A stretch of 64,000 bases of DNA, from assembly GCF_030209435.1 (NCBI RefSeq), contig NZ_JARVRX010000001.1, forward strand, positions 496,001 through 560,000, in the 5' to 3' direction. Numbering within the stretch: the first letter of the stretch is position 1; each line of letters opens with the position of its first letter. Both the position numbers and the translations under genes were made by a program. Positions 27,546 through 36,972 of this stretch are shown in pieces. Below the pieces are notes generated by a model. It saw nothing but the letters and a program-made list of their open reading frames with translations. It was not told the DNA's origin and did not search any database. The stretch comes from Mycolicibacterium sp. lyk4-40-TYG-92 (lineage in GTDB: Bacteria; Actinomycetota; Actinomycetes; Mycobacteriales; Mycobacteriaceae).

Positions 27546-28289
27546 ATGCCGACCTTGATCCTGCTGCGCCACGGCGAGAGCCAGTGGAACGAGAAGAACC
27601 TGTTCACCGGTTGGGTCGACGTCGACCTCACCGACAAGGGCCGGGCCGAAGCCGTCCGCGGCGGAAAGCTGCTGGTCGAGCAGGGTGTGCTGCCGGATGT
27701 GCTGTACACGTCGCTGCTGCGCCGCGCGATCACCACCGCCAACCTGGCGCTCGACGCCGCCGACCGGCACTGGATTCCCGTGCAGCGCGACTGGCGCCTC
27801 AACGAGCGGCACTACGGCGCGCTGCAGGGCCTCGACAAGGCCGAGACCCTCGCCAAGTACGGCCAGGACCAGTTCATGTCGTGGCGCCGCAGCTACGACA
27901 CCCCGCCGCCCCCGATCGAGAGGGGCAGCACCTACAGCCAGGACGGCGACCCGCGCTACGCCGGCATCGACGCGCCGCTGACCGAATGCCTCGCCGACGT
28001 CGTCAAGCGGTTCGTGCCCTACTTCGAGGAGACCATCGCGCCGGACCTGCGGGCCGGTAAGACCGTCTTGATCGCCGCGCACGGCAACTCGCTGCGTGCC
28101 CTGGTGAAGTACCTCGACGGCATGTCCGACGAGGAGATCACGGGCCTGAACATCCCGACGGGCATCCCGTTGAAGTACGAACTGGACGAAAACCTGAAGC
28201 CGACGGTGCCCGGCGGTGAGTACCTGGACCCCGAGGCCGCCGCCGCGGGTGCCGCCGCCGTTGCCGCACAGGGCGCCAAACAGCACTGA
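27546..28289 (+). CDS. gpmA: 2,3-bisphosphoglycerate-dependent phosphoglycerate mutase
   Basis: Interconverts 3- and 2-phosphoglycerate in glycolysis and gluconeogenesis. 247 aa. Catalytic His in [10 protein letters not shown], second active-site His in [18 protein letters not shown], and the substrate loop RHYGALQG. I chose the ATG at 27546 because GAGAAG ends just before the alternative ATG at 27537, leaving no spacing for that one. The last 20 residues are Ala-rich. Confidence 0.95.
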   Translation: MPTLILLRHGESQWNEKNLFTGWVDVDLTDKGRAEAVRGGKLLVEQGVLPDVLYTSLLRRAITTANLALDAADRHWIPVQRDWRLNERHYGALQGLDKAETLAKYGQDQFMSWRRSYDTPPPPIERGSTYSQDGDPRYAGIDAPLTECLADVVKRFVPYFEETIAPDLRAGKTVLIAAHGNSLRALVKYLDGMSDEEITGLNIPTGIPLKYELDENLKPTVPGGEYLDPEAAAAGAAAVAAQGAKQH

Positions 28290-28303
28290 CGTCGCGAACA
28301 ACC

Positions 28304-28330
28304 GGTGAACTGCGGTTAACTCCAGTGAAA
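28304..28330 (+). promoter_or_regulatory. Triple PHO-box-like repeat (probable RegX3 site) before senX3
   Basis: GGTGAAC (28304), GGTTAAC (28314) and AGTGAAA (28324) recur at exact 10-base spacing. An inverted copy GTTCACC lies at 28387-28393, 20 bp before the senX3 start. Direct GTTCACC/GGTGAA repeats at helical spacing are known for PhoB/RegX3-type binding. RegX3 is reported to bind its own operon promoter. Confidence 0.65.
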
Positions 28331-28412
28331 CACCTGGATTTGTGCGTGTGACTTGTATCGATCTGGCCGCTCGTTGCTGGGATGACGTTCACCTGATGCG
28401 TACGATTTGCCC

Positions 28413-29630
28413 GTGAGCTTGTCGTCCGCGCTGCCTCTGGTGGCCGCCACGGCGCTGCTCGCGTTGGCTGTGGGTATCGCGGTCGGCTTGCGGTGGGCGC
28501 CGCGGCTGAGCGAACGCCGCGAGCGCCGCACCGCGGAGCAGTCCGGCCTCACGGTGTCCGAGATGTTCGCCCACATCGTGTCGATGTCACCCCTGGGAAT
28601 GGCAGTCGTCGACACCTACCGCGACGTCGTCTACACCAACGGCCTGGCCAAGGACCTCGGCCTGGTGCGGGACCGGCTGCTCGACGACCGGGCCTGGGAG
28701 GCCGCGCAGCGCACGCTGGCCACCGGCGAGGACGTCGAGTTCGACCTGTCGCCGGCCAAGCGGGCCAATCCGGGCCGCTCCCGGCTGGCGGTGCGGGGCC
28801 TGGCGCGTCAGCTGACGGAGGAGGACGGCCGCTTCGCGGTGGTCTACGTCAACGACCAGTCCGAGCAGGCCCGCATGGAGGCCAGCCGCCGCGACTTCGT
28901 CGCCAACGTCAGCCACGAGCTCAAGACGCCCGTCGGGGCCATGGGGCTGCTGGCCGAGGCGCTGCTGGCGTCGTCCGAGGACCAGGACATGGTCAACCGG
29001 TTCGCCGAGAAGATCGTCACCGAATCCACCCGGCTGGCCAACATGGTCGGTGAACTGATCGAACTGTCCCGGCTGCAGGGCGCCGAGCCGCTGCCGCACC
29101 TGGACGCGGTGGACGTGGATTCCGTTGTCTCCGAGGTGGTTTCCCGGCATAAGGTGGCCGCCGACAATGCCGACATCGCGATCACGACGGACGCGCCCCG
29201 CGGTTACCAGGTGCTGGGCAGTGAGACGCTGCTGGCGACGGCGCTCGCGAACCTGGTATCCAACGCAATCTCGTACTCGCCCAAGGGTTCCCAGGTGTCG
29301 ATCAGCCGGCGCCGCTACGGCGACAACATCGAGATCGCGGTGACCGACCGCGGCATCGGGATCGAAAAAGCCGATCAGGAACGGGTTTTCGAGCGATTCT
29401 TCCGCGTCGACAAGGCGCGGTCCCGGGCCACCGGCGGCACCGGGCTGGGGTTGGCCATCGTCAAACACGTTGCGGCCAACCACAACGGAACCATCCGGCT
29501 GTGGAGTCAGCCGGGAACCGGATCGACGTTCACGTTGTCGATTCCGGCCTATCTCGACTCGGACGACGCGGATGTCGACGAGGGAGACGACCACTCATTG
29601 CCATCACAAGGAGGGCGACCGAACCAATGA
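28413..29630 (+). CDS. senX3: Sensor histidine kinase SenX3
   Basis: 405 aa. Two short membrane helices at the start ([19 protein letters not shown]), a PAS-like input region (residues 50-150), a DHp domain with phospho-acceptor His168 in [10 protein letters not shown], then HATPase_c with N box LVSNAISYS and G boxes DRGIGIEK and [11 protein letters not shown]. Senses inorganic phosphate limitation with PhoU/Pst in mycobacteria. GTG at 28413. Stop overlaps regX3 (ATGA). Confidence 0.97.
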   Translation: MSLSSALPLVAATALLALAVGIAVGLRWAPRLSERRERRTAEQSGLTVSEMFAHIVSMSPLGMAVVDTYRDVVYTNGLAKDLGLVRDRLLDDRAWEAAQRTLATGEDVEFDLSPAKRANPGRSRLAVRGLARQLTEEDGRFAVVYVNDQSEQARMEASRRDFVANVSHELKTPVGAMGLLAEALLASSEDQDMVNRFAEKIVTESTRLANMVGELIELSRLQGAEPLPHLDAVDVDSVVSEVVSRHKVAADNADIAITTDAPRGYQVLGSETLLATALANLVSNAISYSPKGSQVSISRRRYGDNIEIAVTDRGIGIEKADQERVFERFFRVDKARSRATGGTGLGLAIVKHVAANHNGTIRLWSQPGTGSTFTLSIPAYLDSDDADVDEGDDHSLPSQGGRPNQ

Positions 29631-30313
29631 CCAGTGTGCTGATCGTGGAGGACGAGGAGTCCCTGGCCGATCCCTTGGCGTTCCTGTTGCGCAAGGAAGG
29701 TTTCGAAGCGACCGTCGTGACCGATGGTCCGTCGGCGTTGGCCGAATTCGACCGGGCCGGGGCCGACATCGTGCTCCTGGACCTGATGCTGCCCGGCATG
29801 AGCGGCACCGACGTCTGTAAGCAGCTGCGTTCGCGGTCCGGCGTGCCGGTCATCATGGTGACCGCGCGCGACAGCGAGATCGACAAGGTCGTCGGCCTGG
29901 AACTCGGCGCCGACGACTACGTCACCAAGCCGTACTCGGCCCGCGAGCTCATCGCCCGCATCCGCGCCGTGCTGCGCCGCGGTGGCGAGACCGACGACAC
30001 CGTCGGCGCCGACGGGGTGCTGGAGGCCGGCCCGGTCCGCATGGACGTCGAGCGGCACATCGTGTCGGTCAACGGCGATGCCATCACGCTGCCGCTCAAG
30101 GAGTTCGACCTGCTCGAGTACCTGATGCGCAACAGTGGCCGGGTGCTGACGCGTGGTCAGCTGATCGACCGCGTCTGGGGCGCCGACTACGTCGGCGACA
30201 CCAAGACCCTCGACGTCCACGTGAAGCGGCTGCGGTCCAAGATCGAGGCCGACCCGGCCAACCCGGTGCACCTCGTCACGGTGCGGGGGCTGGGTTACAA
30301 GCTCGAGGGCTGA
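29627..30313 (+). CDS. regX3: Response regulator RegX3
   Basis: OmpR-family, 228 aa. Receiver residues 1-115 with acidic EDEE, the phospho-acceptor Asp52 in VLLDLMLPG, and Lys in TKPYS. C-terminal winged helix with DNA-recognition segment [17 protein letters not shown] at 29627 fixed by the overlap and the AAGGAGG at 29608-29614. Controls phosphate-starvation genes. Confidence 0.97.
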   Translation: MTSVLIVEDEESLADPLAFLLRKEGFEATVVTDGPSALAEFDRAGADIVLLDLMLPGMSGTDVCKQLRSRSGVPVIMVTARDSEIDKVVGLELGADDYVTKPYSARELIARIRAVLRRGGETDDTVGADGVLEAGPVRMDVERHIVSVNGDAITLPLKEFDLLEYLMRNSGRVLTRGQLIDRVWGADYVGDTKTLDVHVKRLRSKIEADPANPVHLVTVRGLGYKLEG

Positions 30314-30323
30314 TTCCTCGCGG

Positions 30324-31142
30324 TTACTTCTTGGCCGCCTTGGCAGCCGCAGTGGCCGGGTGGACGGCGATGAGCCCCAGCCCGGTCCGCCGCTTGCACA
30401 GGGCGGCCAGTTCGGCGTACACCTTCGCACCGAGCAGTTCGGTCAGTTCGGGCCCGTAGGACTGCCACACAGGCTTGGCGCCGACGTGCGCCGCCGGGTC
30501 GCCCGTGCAGTACCAGACCAGGTCGTGGCCGCCCTCGCCCCAGCCGCGCCGGTCGTACTCGGTGACGACCGTCCGCAGGATCTCGGTGCCGTCCGGCCGC
30601 GTCACCCAGTCCTGGGTGCGGCGGATCGGCAGCTGCCAGCAGACCTCGGGCTTCATGGTCAGCGGCTCGACGCCGAGCTTGAGGGCCTTGCTGTGCAGCG
30701 CGCAGCCGATGCCGCCGGCGAAACCCGGCCGGTTCAGGAAGATGCACGCGCCCTTGTACTTGCGGGTCCGCAGATTGGGCTTGTCGTCGTATTCGTCCAT
30801 CTCGAGGTAGCCCTTGCGGCCCAGGCCCTTGTCCCGGAACTGCCAGTCCTCGTCGGTCAGCAGCTTCACCGACTCCTCGAGCTGCGCGACGTCGTCGTCA
30901 TCGGCCATGAAGGCGCCGTGGCTGCAGCAGCCGTCGTCGGGCCGGCCCTCGACGGTGCCCTGGCACGCCGGCGTCCCGAAGACGCAAGTCCATTTCGACA
31001 GCAGCCACGTCAGATCCGCGGCAATCAGGTGCTCCGGATTGTCGGGGTCGAAGAACTCCACCCACTCGCGGGCAAAGTCCAGCCCCACCTCGTGGGAACC
31101 GGGCTTCGAAGGCTCGCCGGGGCTGATCTGCGATGCGGTCAC
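30324..31142 (-). CDS. Conserved Cys-rich protein (Rv0495c-like)
   Basis: 272 aa, cytosolic. A cysteine/histidine cluster is clear: [31 protein letters not shown] and EVCWQLP, a spacing that suggests a bound metal or Fe-S centre (relatives are in the YkgJ-like zinc/iron CxxxCxxCC group, an inference). Otherwise unknown. GTG start at 31142; it faces ppx with 34 bp between the starts. Position next to regX3 is conserved. Confidence 0.83.
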   Translation of the reverse strand: MTASQISPGEPSKPGSHEVGLDFAREWVEFFDPDNPEHLIAADLTWLLSKWTCVFGTPACQGTVEGRPDDGCCSHGAFMADDDDVAQLEESVKLLTDEDWQFRDKGLGRKGYLEMDEYDDKPNLRTRKYKGACIFLNRPGFAGGIGCALHSKALKLGVEPLTMKPEVCWQLPIRRTQDWVTRPDGTEILRTVVTEYDRRGWGEGGHDLVWYCTGDPAAHVGAKPVWQSYGPELTELLGAKVYAELAALCKRRTGLGLIAVHPATAAAKAAKK

Positions 31143-31176
31143 AGCACGCAACCGTAGACCCGTTACCGTGGTTTCC

Positions 31177-32163
31177 GTGCGATTGGGCGTCCTCGACGTG
31201 GGCAGTAACACCGTTCATCTGTTGGTAGTCGACGCGCGCCGTGGCGGGCACCCGACACCGATGAGTTCCACCAAGGCCTCGTTGCGCCTTGCCGAGGCGA
31301 TCGACGACACCGGCAAATTGACCCGCAAGGGCGCCGACAGCCTGGTCGCGACCGTCGACGAGTTCGCCAAGATCGCCACCAGCTCGGGGTGCGCGGAGTT
31401 TATGGCGTTCGCCACATCTGCGGTCCGGGATGCCACCAACTCCGAGGCCGTGCTGGCGCGGGTGCGGGCCGAGACCGGCGTCCAGCTGCAGGTCCTGTCC
31501 GGCGTCGACGAATCCCGGCTCACGTTCCTGGCCGTGCGCCGCTGGTACGGCTGGAGCGCGGGCCGCATCATCAACCTCGACATCGGCGGCGGATCGCTCG
31601 AGCTCTCGGGCGGCATCGACGAAGAACCCGACGTCGCACTGTCGATGCCGCTGGGTGCGGGCCGTTTGACGCGCGAATGGCTGCAGGAGGATCCGCCCGG
31701 CCGCCGGCGTGTGGCCGTGCTGCGCGACTGGCTGGACAACGAGATCTCCGCCTCGGCGGCCAAGGTGCTCGCGGCGGGCACGCCGGAGCTGGCCGTCGCG
31801 ACGTCGAAGACCTTCCGGTCGCTGGCGCGGCTCACCGGAGCGGCGCCGTCGGGCGCCGGGCCGCGCGTGAAGCGCACGTTGACCGCCGCCGGCCTCAGAC
31901 AGCTCATATCTTTCATCTCTAGGATGACCACGGCCGACAGAGCCGAACTGGAAGGGGTGAGTGCCGACCGTGCGCCACAGATCGTGGCCGGTGCGTTGGT
32001 GGCCGAGGCAACCATGCGAGCGCTGTCGCTCGACGCCGTGGACATCTGCCCGTGGGCGTTGCGGGAGGGTGTGATCCTGCGGAAACTCGACAGTGAAGCC
32101 GATGGAACCGACTTGGTGGAAACGTTCGCGGGATTGGCTCCCGCCAAAGGCGAGACACGATGA
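31177..32163 (+). CDS. ppx: Exopolyphosphatase/guanosine pentaphosphatase family
   Basis: 328 aa, actin-fold hydrolase of polyphosphate or pppGpp. Phosphate loops [12 protein letters not shown] and [22 protein letters not shown] is the conserved substrate region. It lacks the long C-terminal HD region of E. coli Ppx, like Rv0496. GTG at 31177 ([11 protein letters not shown]); a GTG at 31168 is an alternative. Overlaps the next gene (ATGA). Confidence 0.92.
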   Translation: MRLGVLDVGSNTVHLLVVDARRGGHPTPMSSTKASLRLAEAIDDTGKLTRKGADSLVATVDEFAKIATSSGCAEFMAFATSAVRDATNSEAVLARVRAETGVQLQVLSGVDESRLTFLAVRRWYGWSAGRIINLDIGGGSLELSGGIDEEPDVALSMPLGAGRLTREWLQEDPPGRRRVAVLRDWLDNEISASAAKVLAAGTPELAVATSKTFRSLARLTGAAPSGAGPRVKRTLTAAGLRQLISFISRMTTADRAELEGVSADRAPQIVAGALVAEATMRALSLDAVDICPWALREGVILRKLDSEADGTDLVETFAGLAPAKGETR

Positions 32164-33338
32164 CAGATTCAGACGACTTCTCGGCGACGCGACCGATCTC
32201 GGTCGCCGAGCTGCTGGCCAAGAACGGCACCATCGGTGCGCCGCCGGTCGGCGGCCGCCGGCGCCGCCGGCGGGGCAACAGCGACGCGGTGACCGTCGCC
32301 GAACTGACCGGCGAAATCCCGATCATCCGGCCCGAGACGCTGCACGCCGAGCCGGCTGAGGCCCCGGCGCAGACCGCTCCGGAGCCGGTCGCCGAACCCG
32401 AGCCCGTCGCTGAGCCCGAGGCCGCCGCGGAACCGGAAGCCGCTGTCGAGGAGGCGGCTGCCGCCGTCGAGGACGAGACGCCGTCCGCCGCCGACGAGAT
32501 GGAGCCCGACGACACCGGGGCCCACTACGTCGTCGACGACGAGATGCTGCACACCGACATCGTCGAGCCCGCACCCGCGGACACCGCGGTGGTCGACGAC
32601 TACGAAGACCACCTGCGCCGTCGCGATGCCGAGGCCGACCCGCTGGAGTTCGTGGCGCCGTCGCGCAAGCCCGCCTTCCGGTGGTCGTTCAAGCCGGTCC
32701 GGGGCGCCGAGGAGATGAGCCCCGACCCGGTCGACGACGACGTGCCGGCCGACGCCGACATCGACGACGATCTGCTCTCGCTCACGGACGCGGAGCCCGT
32801 CGCCAAGCTCGACACCGGGGCCGTCCCCGTCGCCGACGACGCCGTGGCGACCGAAGCCGCCCCCGAGCCACCGCGTCAGACGTCGCGCAATGGGCGCAGC
32901 GAGCGCTACGACGCCCTGTTCGGTGGTTTCGCGGCGGATGTGGACACCCGGCGCGAGGAGCTCGTCGCCGACCACGATGTGCGCGACGAGGACATCGACA
33001 ACGAAGCCGTTGACCACGAAGCCGTCGACCATGACGAAGCCGACCACGAGGACGACGAGGCCGACGAAAAGTCCGGGTCCAGCCTCAAGCGCGGCGCGTG
33101 GGTCGTCGGGCAGAGCCTGCTGGCCGTCGCGTTCGGTGCCGGCATGTTCTTCGCGTTCGACCAGCTGTGGCGCTGGAACCAGATCGTGGCGCTCATGCTG
33201 TCGATGCTGGTGATCCTGGGCCTGGTCGCCGGCATTCGGGTGATCCGGAAGGATCACGACCTGGCCAGTACGCTGATCGCGATTCTGGTCGGCGGTCTGG
33301 TGACGTTCGGACCCTTGGCACTGCTCTACTCAGCCTGA
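32160..33338 (+). CDS. Acidic membrane protein (Rv0497-like)
   Basis: 392 aa. A Pro/Glu/Ala-rich, strongly acidic cytosolic part of about 290 residues with EPVAEPEPVAEPE-type repeats and a His/Asp run (DHEAVDHDEADHEDD), then two or three membrane helices (ASLVVGQSLLAVAFGAGMFFA, VALMLSMLVILGLVAGI, LIAILVGGLVTFGPLALL region). Function unknown. Translation coupled to ppx. Longer than Rv0497 (about 310 aa), mostly in the acidic part. Confidence 0.83.
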   Translation: MTDSDDFSATRPISVAELLAKNGTIGAPPVGGRRRRRRGNSDAVTVAELTGEIPIIRPETLHAEPAEAPAQTAPEPVAEPEPVAEPEAAAEPEAAVEEAAAAVEDETPSAADEMEPDDTGAHYVVDDEMLHTDIVEPAPADTAVVDDYEDHLRRRDAEADPLEFVAPSRKPAFRWSFKPVRGAEEMSPDPVDDDVPADADIDDDLLSLTDAEPVAKLDTGAVPVADDAVATEAAPEPPRQTSRNGRSERYDALFGGFAADVDTRREELVADHDVRDEDIDNEAVDHEAVDHDEADHEDDEADEKSGSSLKRGAWVVGQSLLAVAFGAGMFFAFDQLWRWNQIVALMLSMLVILGLVAGIRVIRKDHDLASTLIAILVGGLVTFGPLALLYSA

Positions 33339-33349
33339 ACCGGAGGCCT

Positions 33350-34195
33350 GTGCGTCCCGCCATCAAGGTAGGTCTGTCCACCGCGTCGGTCTATCCCTTG
33401 CGGACCGAGGCTGCCTTCGAGTACGCCGCGCGACTCGGCTACGACGGTGTCGAGCTGATGGTGTGGGCCGAGCCGGTCAGCCAGGACATCGACGCGATCG
33501 AGCGGATGTCGCAGCGCTGGGGCGTCCCGGTGCTGAGCGTGCACGCGCCGTGCCTGCTGATCTCGCAGCGCGTCTGGGGCTCCAATCCGATCCCGAAGCT
33601 GGAACGCAGCGTGCGGGCCGCCGAGCAGCTGGGTGCGCAGACGGTCGTCGTGCACCCGCCGTTCCGGTGGCAGCGGCGGTACGCCGAGGGTTTCTCCGAC
33701 CAGGTGGCCGAGCTCGAGGCGTCGAGCGAGGTGCTGGTCGCGGTCGAGAACATGTTCCCGTTCCGCACCGACCGGTTCTTCGGCACCGGAGCGCCGTCCA
33801 TCGAGCGGATGCGTAAGCGCGGCGGGGCCCCGGGACCCGGGATCTCGGCGTTCGCCCCGTCCTACGACCCGCTGGACGGCAATCACGCCCACTACACCCT
33901 GGACCTGTCGCATTCGGCGACGGCGGGCACCGATGCCGTCGACATGGCGCGGCGCATGGGCAAGGGGCTGGTGCACCTGCATCTGTGCGACGGCAACGGC
34001 GCGTCCACCGACGAACATCTGGTGCCCGGGCGCGGCAGCCAGCCGACGGTGCAGATCTGCCAGATGCTGGCCGCCAGTGAGTTCTCCGGACACGTGATCC
34101 TGGAGGTCACCACGTCGGCGGCGCGCAACAACGCCGAGCGGGAGGCGCTGCTCGTCGAGTCGCTCGAATTCGCGCGTCGGCACCTGCTGCGCTGA
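33350..34195 (+). CDS. Sugar phosphate isomerase/epimerase-like TIM barrel (Rv0498-like)
   Basis: 281 aa, AP endonuclease 2-type barrel with metal-binding residues in ELMVW, VHPPF, AVENMF and DLSH plus HLHLCDG. Substrate not known. The GTG at 33350 gives the known N-terminus (MRPAIKVGL), though GGAGG is only 3 bases from it. Follows the previous stop by 11 bp. Confidence 0.85.
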   Translation: MRPAIKVGLSTASVYPLRTEAAFEYAARLGYDGVELMVWAEPVSQDIDAIERMSQRWGVPVLSVHAPCLLISQRVWGSNPIPKLERSVRAAEQLGAQTVVVHPPFRWQRRYAEGFSDQVAELEASSEVLVAVENMFPFRTDRFFGTGAPSIERMRKRGGAPGPGISAFAPSYDPLDGNHAHYTLDLSHSATAGTDAVDMARRMGKGLVHLHLCDGNGASTDEHLVPGRGSQPTVQICQMLAASEFSGHVILEVTTSAARNNAEREALLVESLEFARRHLLR

Positions 34196-34212
34196 CCCCG
34201 CGCCGTCCTGGC

Positions 34213-35088
34213 ATGCTGTCTCCCGTGGCGAGAATTGCGATCATCGGTGGCGGAAATATCGGCGAGGCCCTGCTGGCGGGGCTGCTGCAGTCAGGGCGCC
34301 AGGTCAAGGATCTGGTGGTCGCCGAGGCCTATCCGGCGCGCGCCGCACAGCTCGCCGAGAAGTACTCCGTCCGGGTCACGGATGTCGCGGACGCCGCCGA
34401 GAACGCGGCCTATGTGATCGTGGCCGTCAAGCCCGACGCCGTCGAGGGCGTCGTCGAGGTCCTGGCCGACGCCGCCGCGGACGCCGACAGCAGCAGCGTC
34501 GAGCAGGTCGTGGTGTCGGTGGCTGCGGGCGTCCCCACGGCCTTCTACGAAGCCAAACTGCCGGCCGGTGCGCCGGTGGTCCGGGCGATGCCGAATACGC
34601 CCATGCTGGTCGGTGCGGGCATCACGGCGCTGTCGCGGGGCCGGTTCGCGAACGAAGCGCAGCTGGCCGAGGTATCGGAGATCTTCTCCGCCGTCGGCGC
34701 CGTGCTGACGGTGCCCGAGAAGCAGATGGATGCGGTGACCGCGGTGTCCGGTTCGGGTCCTGCGTACTTCTTCCTGATGGTCGAGGCGGTCGTCGACGCG
34801 GGTGTCGCGGCGGGCCTCCCGCGGCCCGTGGCAACCGAGTTGGCGGCCCAGACGATGGCCGGTGCGGCCGCCATGTTGCTCGACCGGATGACCGAATCCG
34901 GCCCGGGTTCCGCGGTCGGTCCGCTGGACACCAGCGCCGCGCAATTGCGGGCCTCGGTGACGTCTCCGGGGGGCACTACGGCCGCTGGGCTGCGGGAACT
35001 CGAACGGGGTGGGCTGCGGTCTGCCGTCGCAAGTGCGGTCGAAGCCGCAAAAACACGGTCTGAGCAGCTAAGAATTACATCTGAGTAG
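34213..35088 (+). CDS. proC: Pyrroline-5-carboxylate reductase
   Basis: Last step of proline synthesis. 291 aa. NAD(P) motif IAIIGGGNIGEALL, mid-domain RAMPNTPMLVGAG, and the C-terminal helical signature SGSGPAYFFLMVEA...DAGVAAGL with AVTSPGGTTAAGL (written here VTSPGGTTAAGL). ATG at 34213; the GTG at 34225 is an alternative. Independent of the small HTH gene that follows, with 139 bp between. Confidence 0.96.
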   Translation: MLSPVARIAIIGGGNIGEALLAGLLQSGRQVKDLVVAEAYPARAAQLAEKYSVRVTDVADAAENAAYVIVAVKPDAVEGVVEVLADAAADADSSSVEQVVVSVAAGVPTAFYEAKLPAGAPVVRAMPNTPMLVGAGITALSRGRFANEAQLAEVSEIFSAVGAVLTVPEKQMDAVTAVSGSGPAYFFLMVEAVVDAGVAAGLPRPVATELAAQTMAGAAAMLLDRMTESGPGSAVGPLDTSAAQLRASVTSPGGTTAAGLRELERGGLRSAVASAVEAAKTRSEQLRITSE

Positions 35089-35227
35089 TTCTAAGATTTC
35101 AGATTGATTACCCCACACCCGTCGCAATAACCACATTGGCCACGCTATTCTCCTTCTCGTAAGCACGCGTTGGTGCCAGCGGAGGGGAAGCCGCTGGAGC
35201 TGGCCGTGCCTGATTGATTGGGTTGCG

Positions 35228-35452
35228 ATGACGTCTATGAACGGGCCATCGGCGCGTGACGGTGGCGATCAGCCACGAACGCAGTTCCTGACTGTTGCCG
35301 AGGTTGCGAGCCTTATGCGGGTGAGCAAGATGACGGTATACCGGCTGGTGCACAACGGAGAGCTGCCCGCGGTGCGTGTCGGCCGCTCATTTCGGGTGCA
35401 CGCCAAGGCCGTGCACGACCTCCTCGAGTCGTCCTACCACGACGCGGGTTAG
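35228..35452 (+). CDS. Small excisionase/BldC-type HTH protein (Rv0500A-like)
   Basis: 74 aa, a MerR-like winged helix: LTVAEVASLMRVSKMTVYRLVHNGELPAVRVG. The fold is that of BldC and phage excisionases; no phage genes are nearby, and this gene is conserved here in mycobacteria, so it is a chromosomal regulator. ATG at 35228, with an earlier TATTCT at 35146-35151 as a candidate -10. Confidence 0.88.
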   Translation: MTSMNGPSARDGGDQPRTQFLTVAEVASLMRVSKMTVYRLVHNGELPAVRVGRSFRVHAKAVHDLLESSYHDAG

Positions 35453-35665
35453 TCTCCGCGCGCCCGGCTGAGTGCTGCGCACCTCGCGTGCGCAGCACCG
35501 CATCGGCGACTTCGGCGTGAATTGCCTCGGACAGCGCGGCAGGGCACGCCGAAATCGCTGATGAGCGGGCGTATCCAGCAGGCGTTTTCGTGACGGGAAA
35601 CCCGGCCGGGTAAAGTGGCGGGGTTGGTTTCACACCGATCTTCACGGATCGACGTCTAGTAGCGG

Positions 35666-35679
35666 AGACTTCAAAGTCT
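35666..35679 (+). promoter_or_regulatory. Hairpin overlapping the SD of bS22
   Basis: AGACTT-CA-AAGTCT is a perfect inverted repeat ending one base before the bS22 ATG and covering the AG of the GGAG ribosome binding site at 35664-35667. It could lower or regulate translation of the ribosomal protein. A TAAAGT -10 lies at 35611-35616. Confidence 0.5.
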
Positions 35680-35781
35680 ATGGGTTCAGTCATCAAGAAG
35701 CGGCGTAAGCGCATGTCGAAGAAGAAGCACCGCAAGCTGCTTCGTCGCACCCGGGTTCAGCGCAGAAAACTCGGTAAGTAG
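35680..35781 (+). CDS. Small ribosomal protein bS22 (AURKAIP1/COX24 domain)
   Basis: A 33-codon gene, about 37% Lys plus Arg ([19 protein letters not shown] start), the actinobacterial small-subunit protein bS22 seen in M. smegmatis ribosome structures, same as Rv0500B. It is too short for most gene finders. Stands alone between the HTH gene and galE2 with its own promoter. Assigned from sequence and position. Confidence 0.93.
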
Positions 35782-35820
35782 TTCTCAGCGCTCGTTTGCG
35801 TCGCCTACTAGGCTGACCAA

Positions 35821-36939
35821 ATGGATGCCGACGGACGCCCCGGAAGCCGGCCCACAACGCCGGGCGGAAGCGATTCCGGCCCGGACATCCCCGAGACCCT
35901 GCACCACCCCAAGGTGGTTCTGGTCACGGGTGCGTGCCGGTTCCTGGGCGGATATCTGACAGCCAGACTCGCTCAGAACCAGCTCATCGAGCACGTGATC
36001 GCGGTCGACGCGATCACGCCGAGCAAGGACATGTTGCGGCGGATGGGCCGCGCGGAGTTCGTCCGCGCGGACATTCGCAACCCCTTCATCGCCAAGGTGA
36101 TCCGGAACGGCAACGTCGACACGGTCGTCCACGCGGCGGCGGCGTCATACGTGCCGCAATCCGGTCGCGCTGCGCTCAAAGAGCTCAACGTGATGGGCGC
36201 GATGCAATTGTTCGCGGCCTGTCAGAAGGCGCCTTCGGTACGGCGGGTGATCCTGAAGTCGACATCGGAGATCTACGGGGCCAGCCCGCGCGATCCGGTG
36301 ATGTTCACCGAGGACAGCAGCGCCCGCCGGCCACCGGGGGAGGGCTTCGCCCGGGACAGCATCGACATCGAGGGCTATGCCCGCGGTCTCGCGCGGCGGC
36401 GACCCGACATCGCGGTCACCATCCTGCGGCTGGCCAACATGATCGGTCCGGCCATGGACACCGCGCTGTCGCGGTACCTGGCGGGTCCGCTGGTGCCGAC
36501 CGCGTTGGGGCACGACGCCCGGTTGCAACTGCTGCACGAGCAGGACGCTCTCGGGGCGCTGGAGCGCGCCACCCTGGTGGGACGGGCCGGCACCTTCAAC
36601 ATCGGGGCGCCCGGCATCATCCTGATGAGCCAGGCCATTCGCCGGTCCGGCCGGATCGGGTTGCCGCTCGCCGGCCCCACCATGTGGGTGCTGGACGCCT
36701 GGCGCCGGGCGACCGCGGGCGTCGAATTGGACCGCGAACAGTCCGACTACATGCGCTATGGCCGGGTCATGGACACCACGCGGATGACGAGGGAACTCGG
36801 CTATACCCCAAAGTGGACGACCATGGAGGCTTTTGACGATTACGTTTCAGGCCGCGCGCTGACGCCCATTATCGACCCAGGGTGGGTACGCTCAGTGGAG
36901 CGTCGTGCAGTGGCCGCAGCGCAGCGGTGGGGACGCTGA
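35821..36939 (+). CDS. galE2: NAD-dependent epimerase/dehydratase (GalE2-type)
   Basis: 372 aa extended SDR. The cofactor motif is VTGACRFLGGYLT, deviating from GxxGxxG at its first Gly. Catalytic Tyr-Lys pair sits in a segment (about residues 155-185, SSARRPPGEGFARD) where the usual YxxxK is not obvious, so it may not be an active UDP-galactose epimerase. Fold and neighbours match Rv0501. ATG at 35821. Confidence 0.85.
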   Translation: MDADGRPGSRPTTPGGSDSGPDIPETLHHPKVVLVTGACRFLGGYLTARLAQNQLIEHVIAVDAITPSKDMLRRMGRAEFVRADIRNPFIAKVIRNGNVDTVVHAAAASYVPQSGRAALKELNVMGAMQLFAACQKAPSVRRVILKSTSEIYGASPRDPVMFTEDSSARRPPGEGFARDSIDIEGYARGLARRRPDIAVTILRLANMIGPAMDTALSRYLAGPLVPTALGHDARLQLLHEQDALGALERATLVGRAGTFNIGAPGIILMSQAIRRSGRIGLPLAGPTMWVLDAWRRATAGVELDREQSDYMRYGRVMDTTRMTRELGYTPKWTTMEAFDDYVSGRALTPIIDPGWVRSVERRAVAAAQRWGR

Positions 36940-36972
36940 TTTCGCAAGTTTTTGATGGTGGGAGATATTGAC

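Noticed and set aside
35228..35452. Prophage remnant because of the excisionase-like gene
   Set aside because: No integrase, attachment repeat or other phage gene nearby, and the gene is in conserved mycobacterial order.
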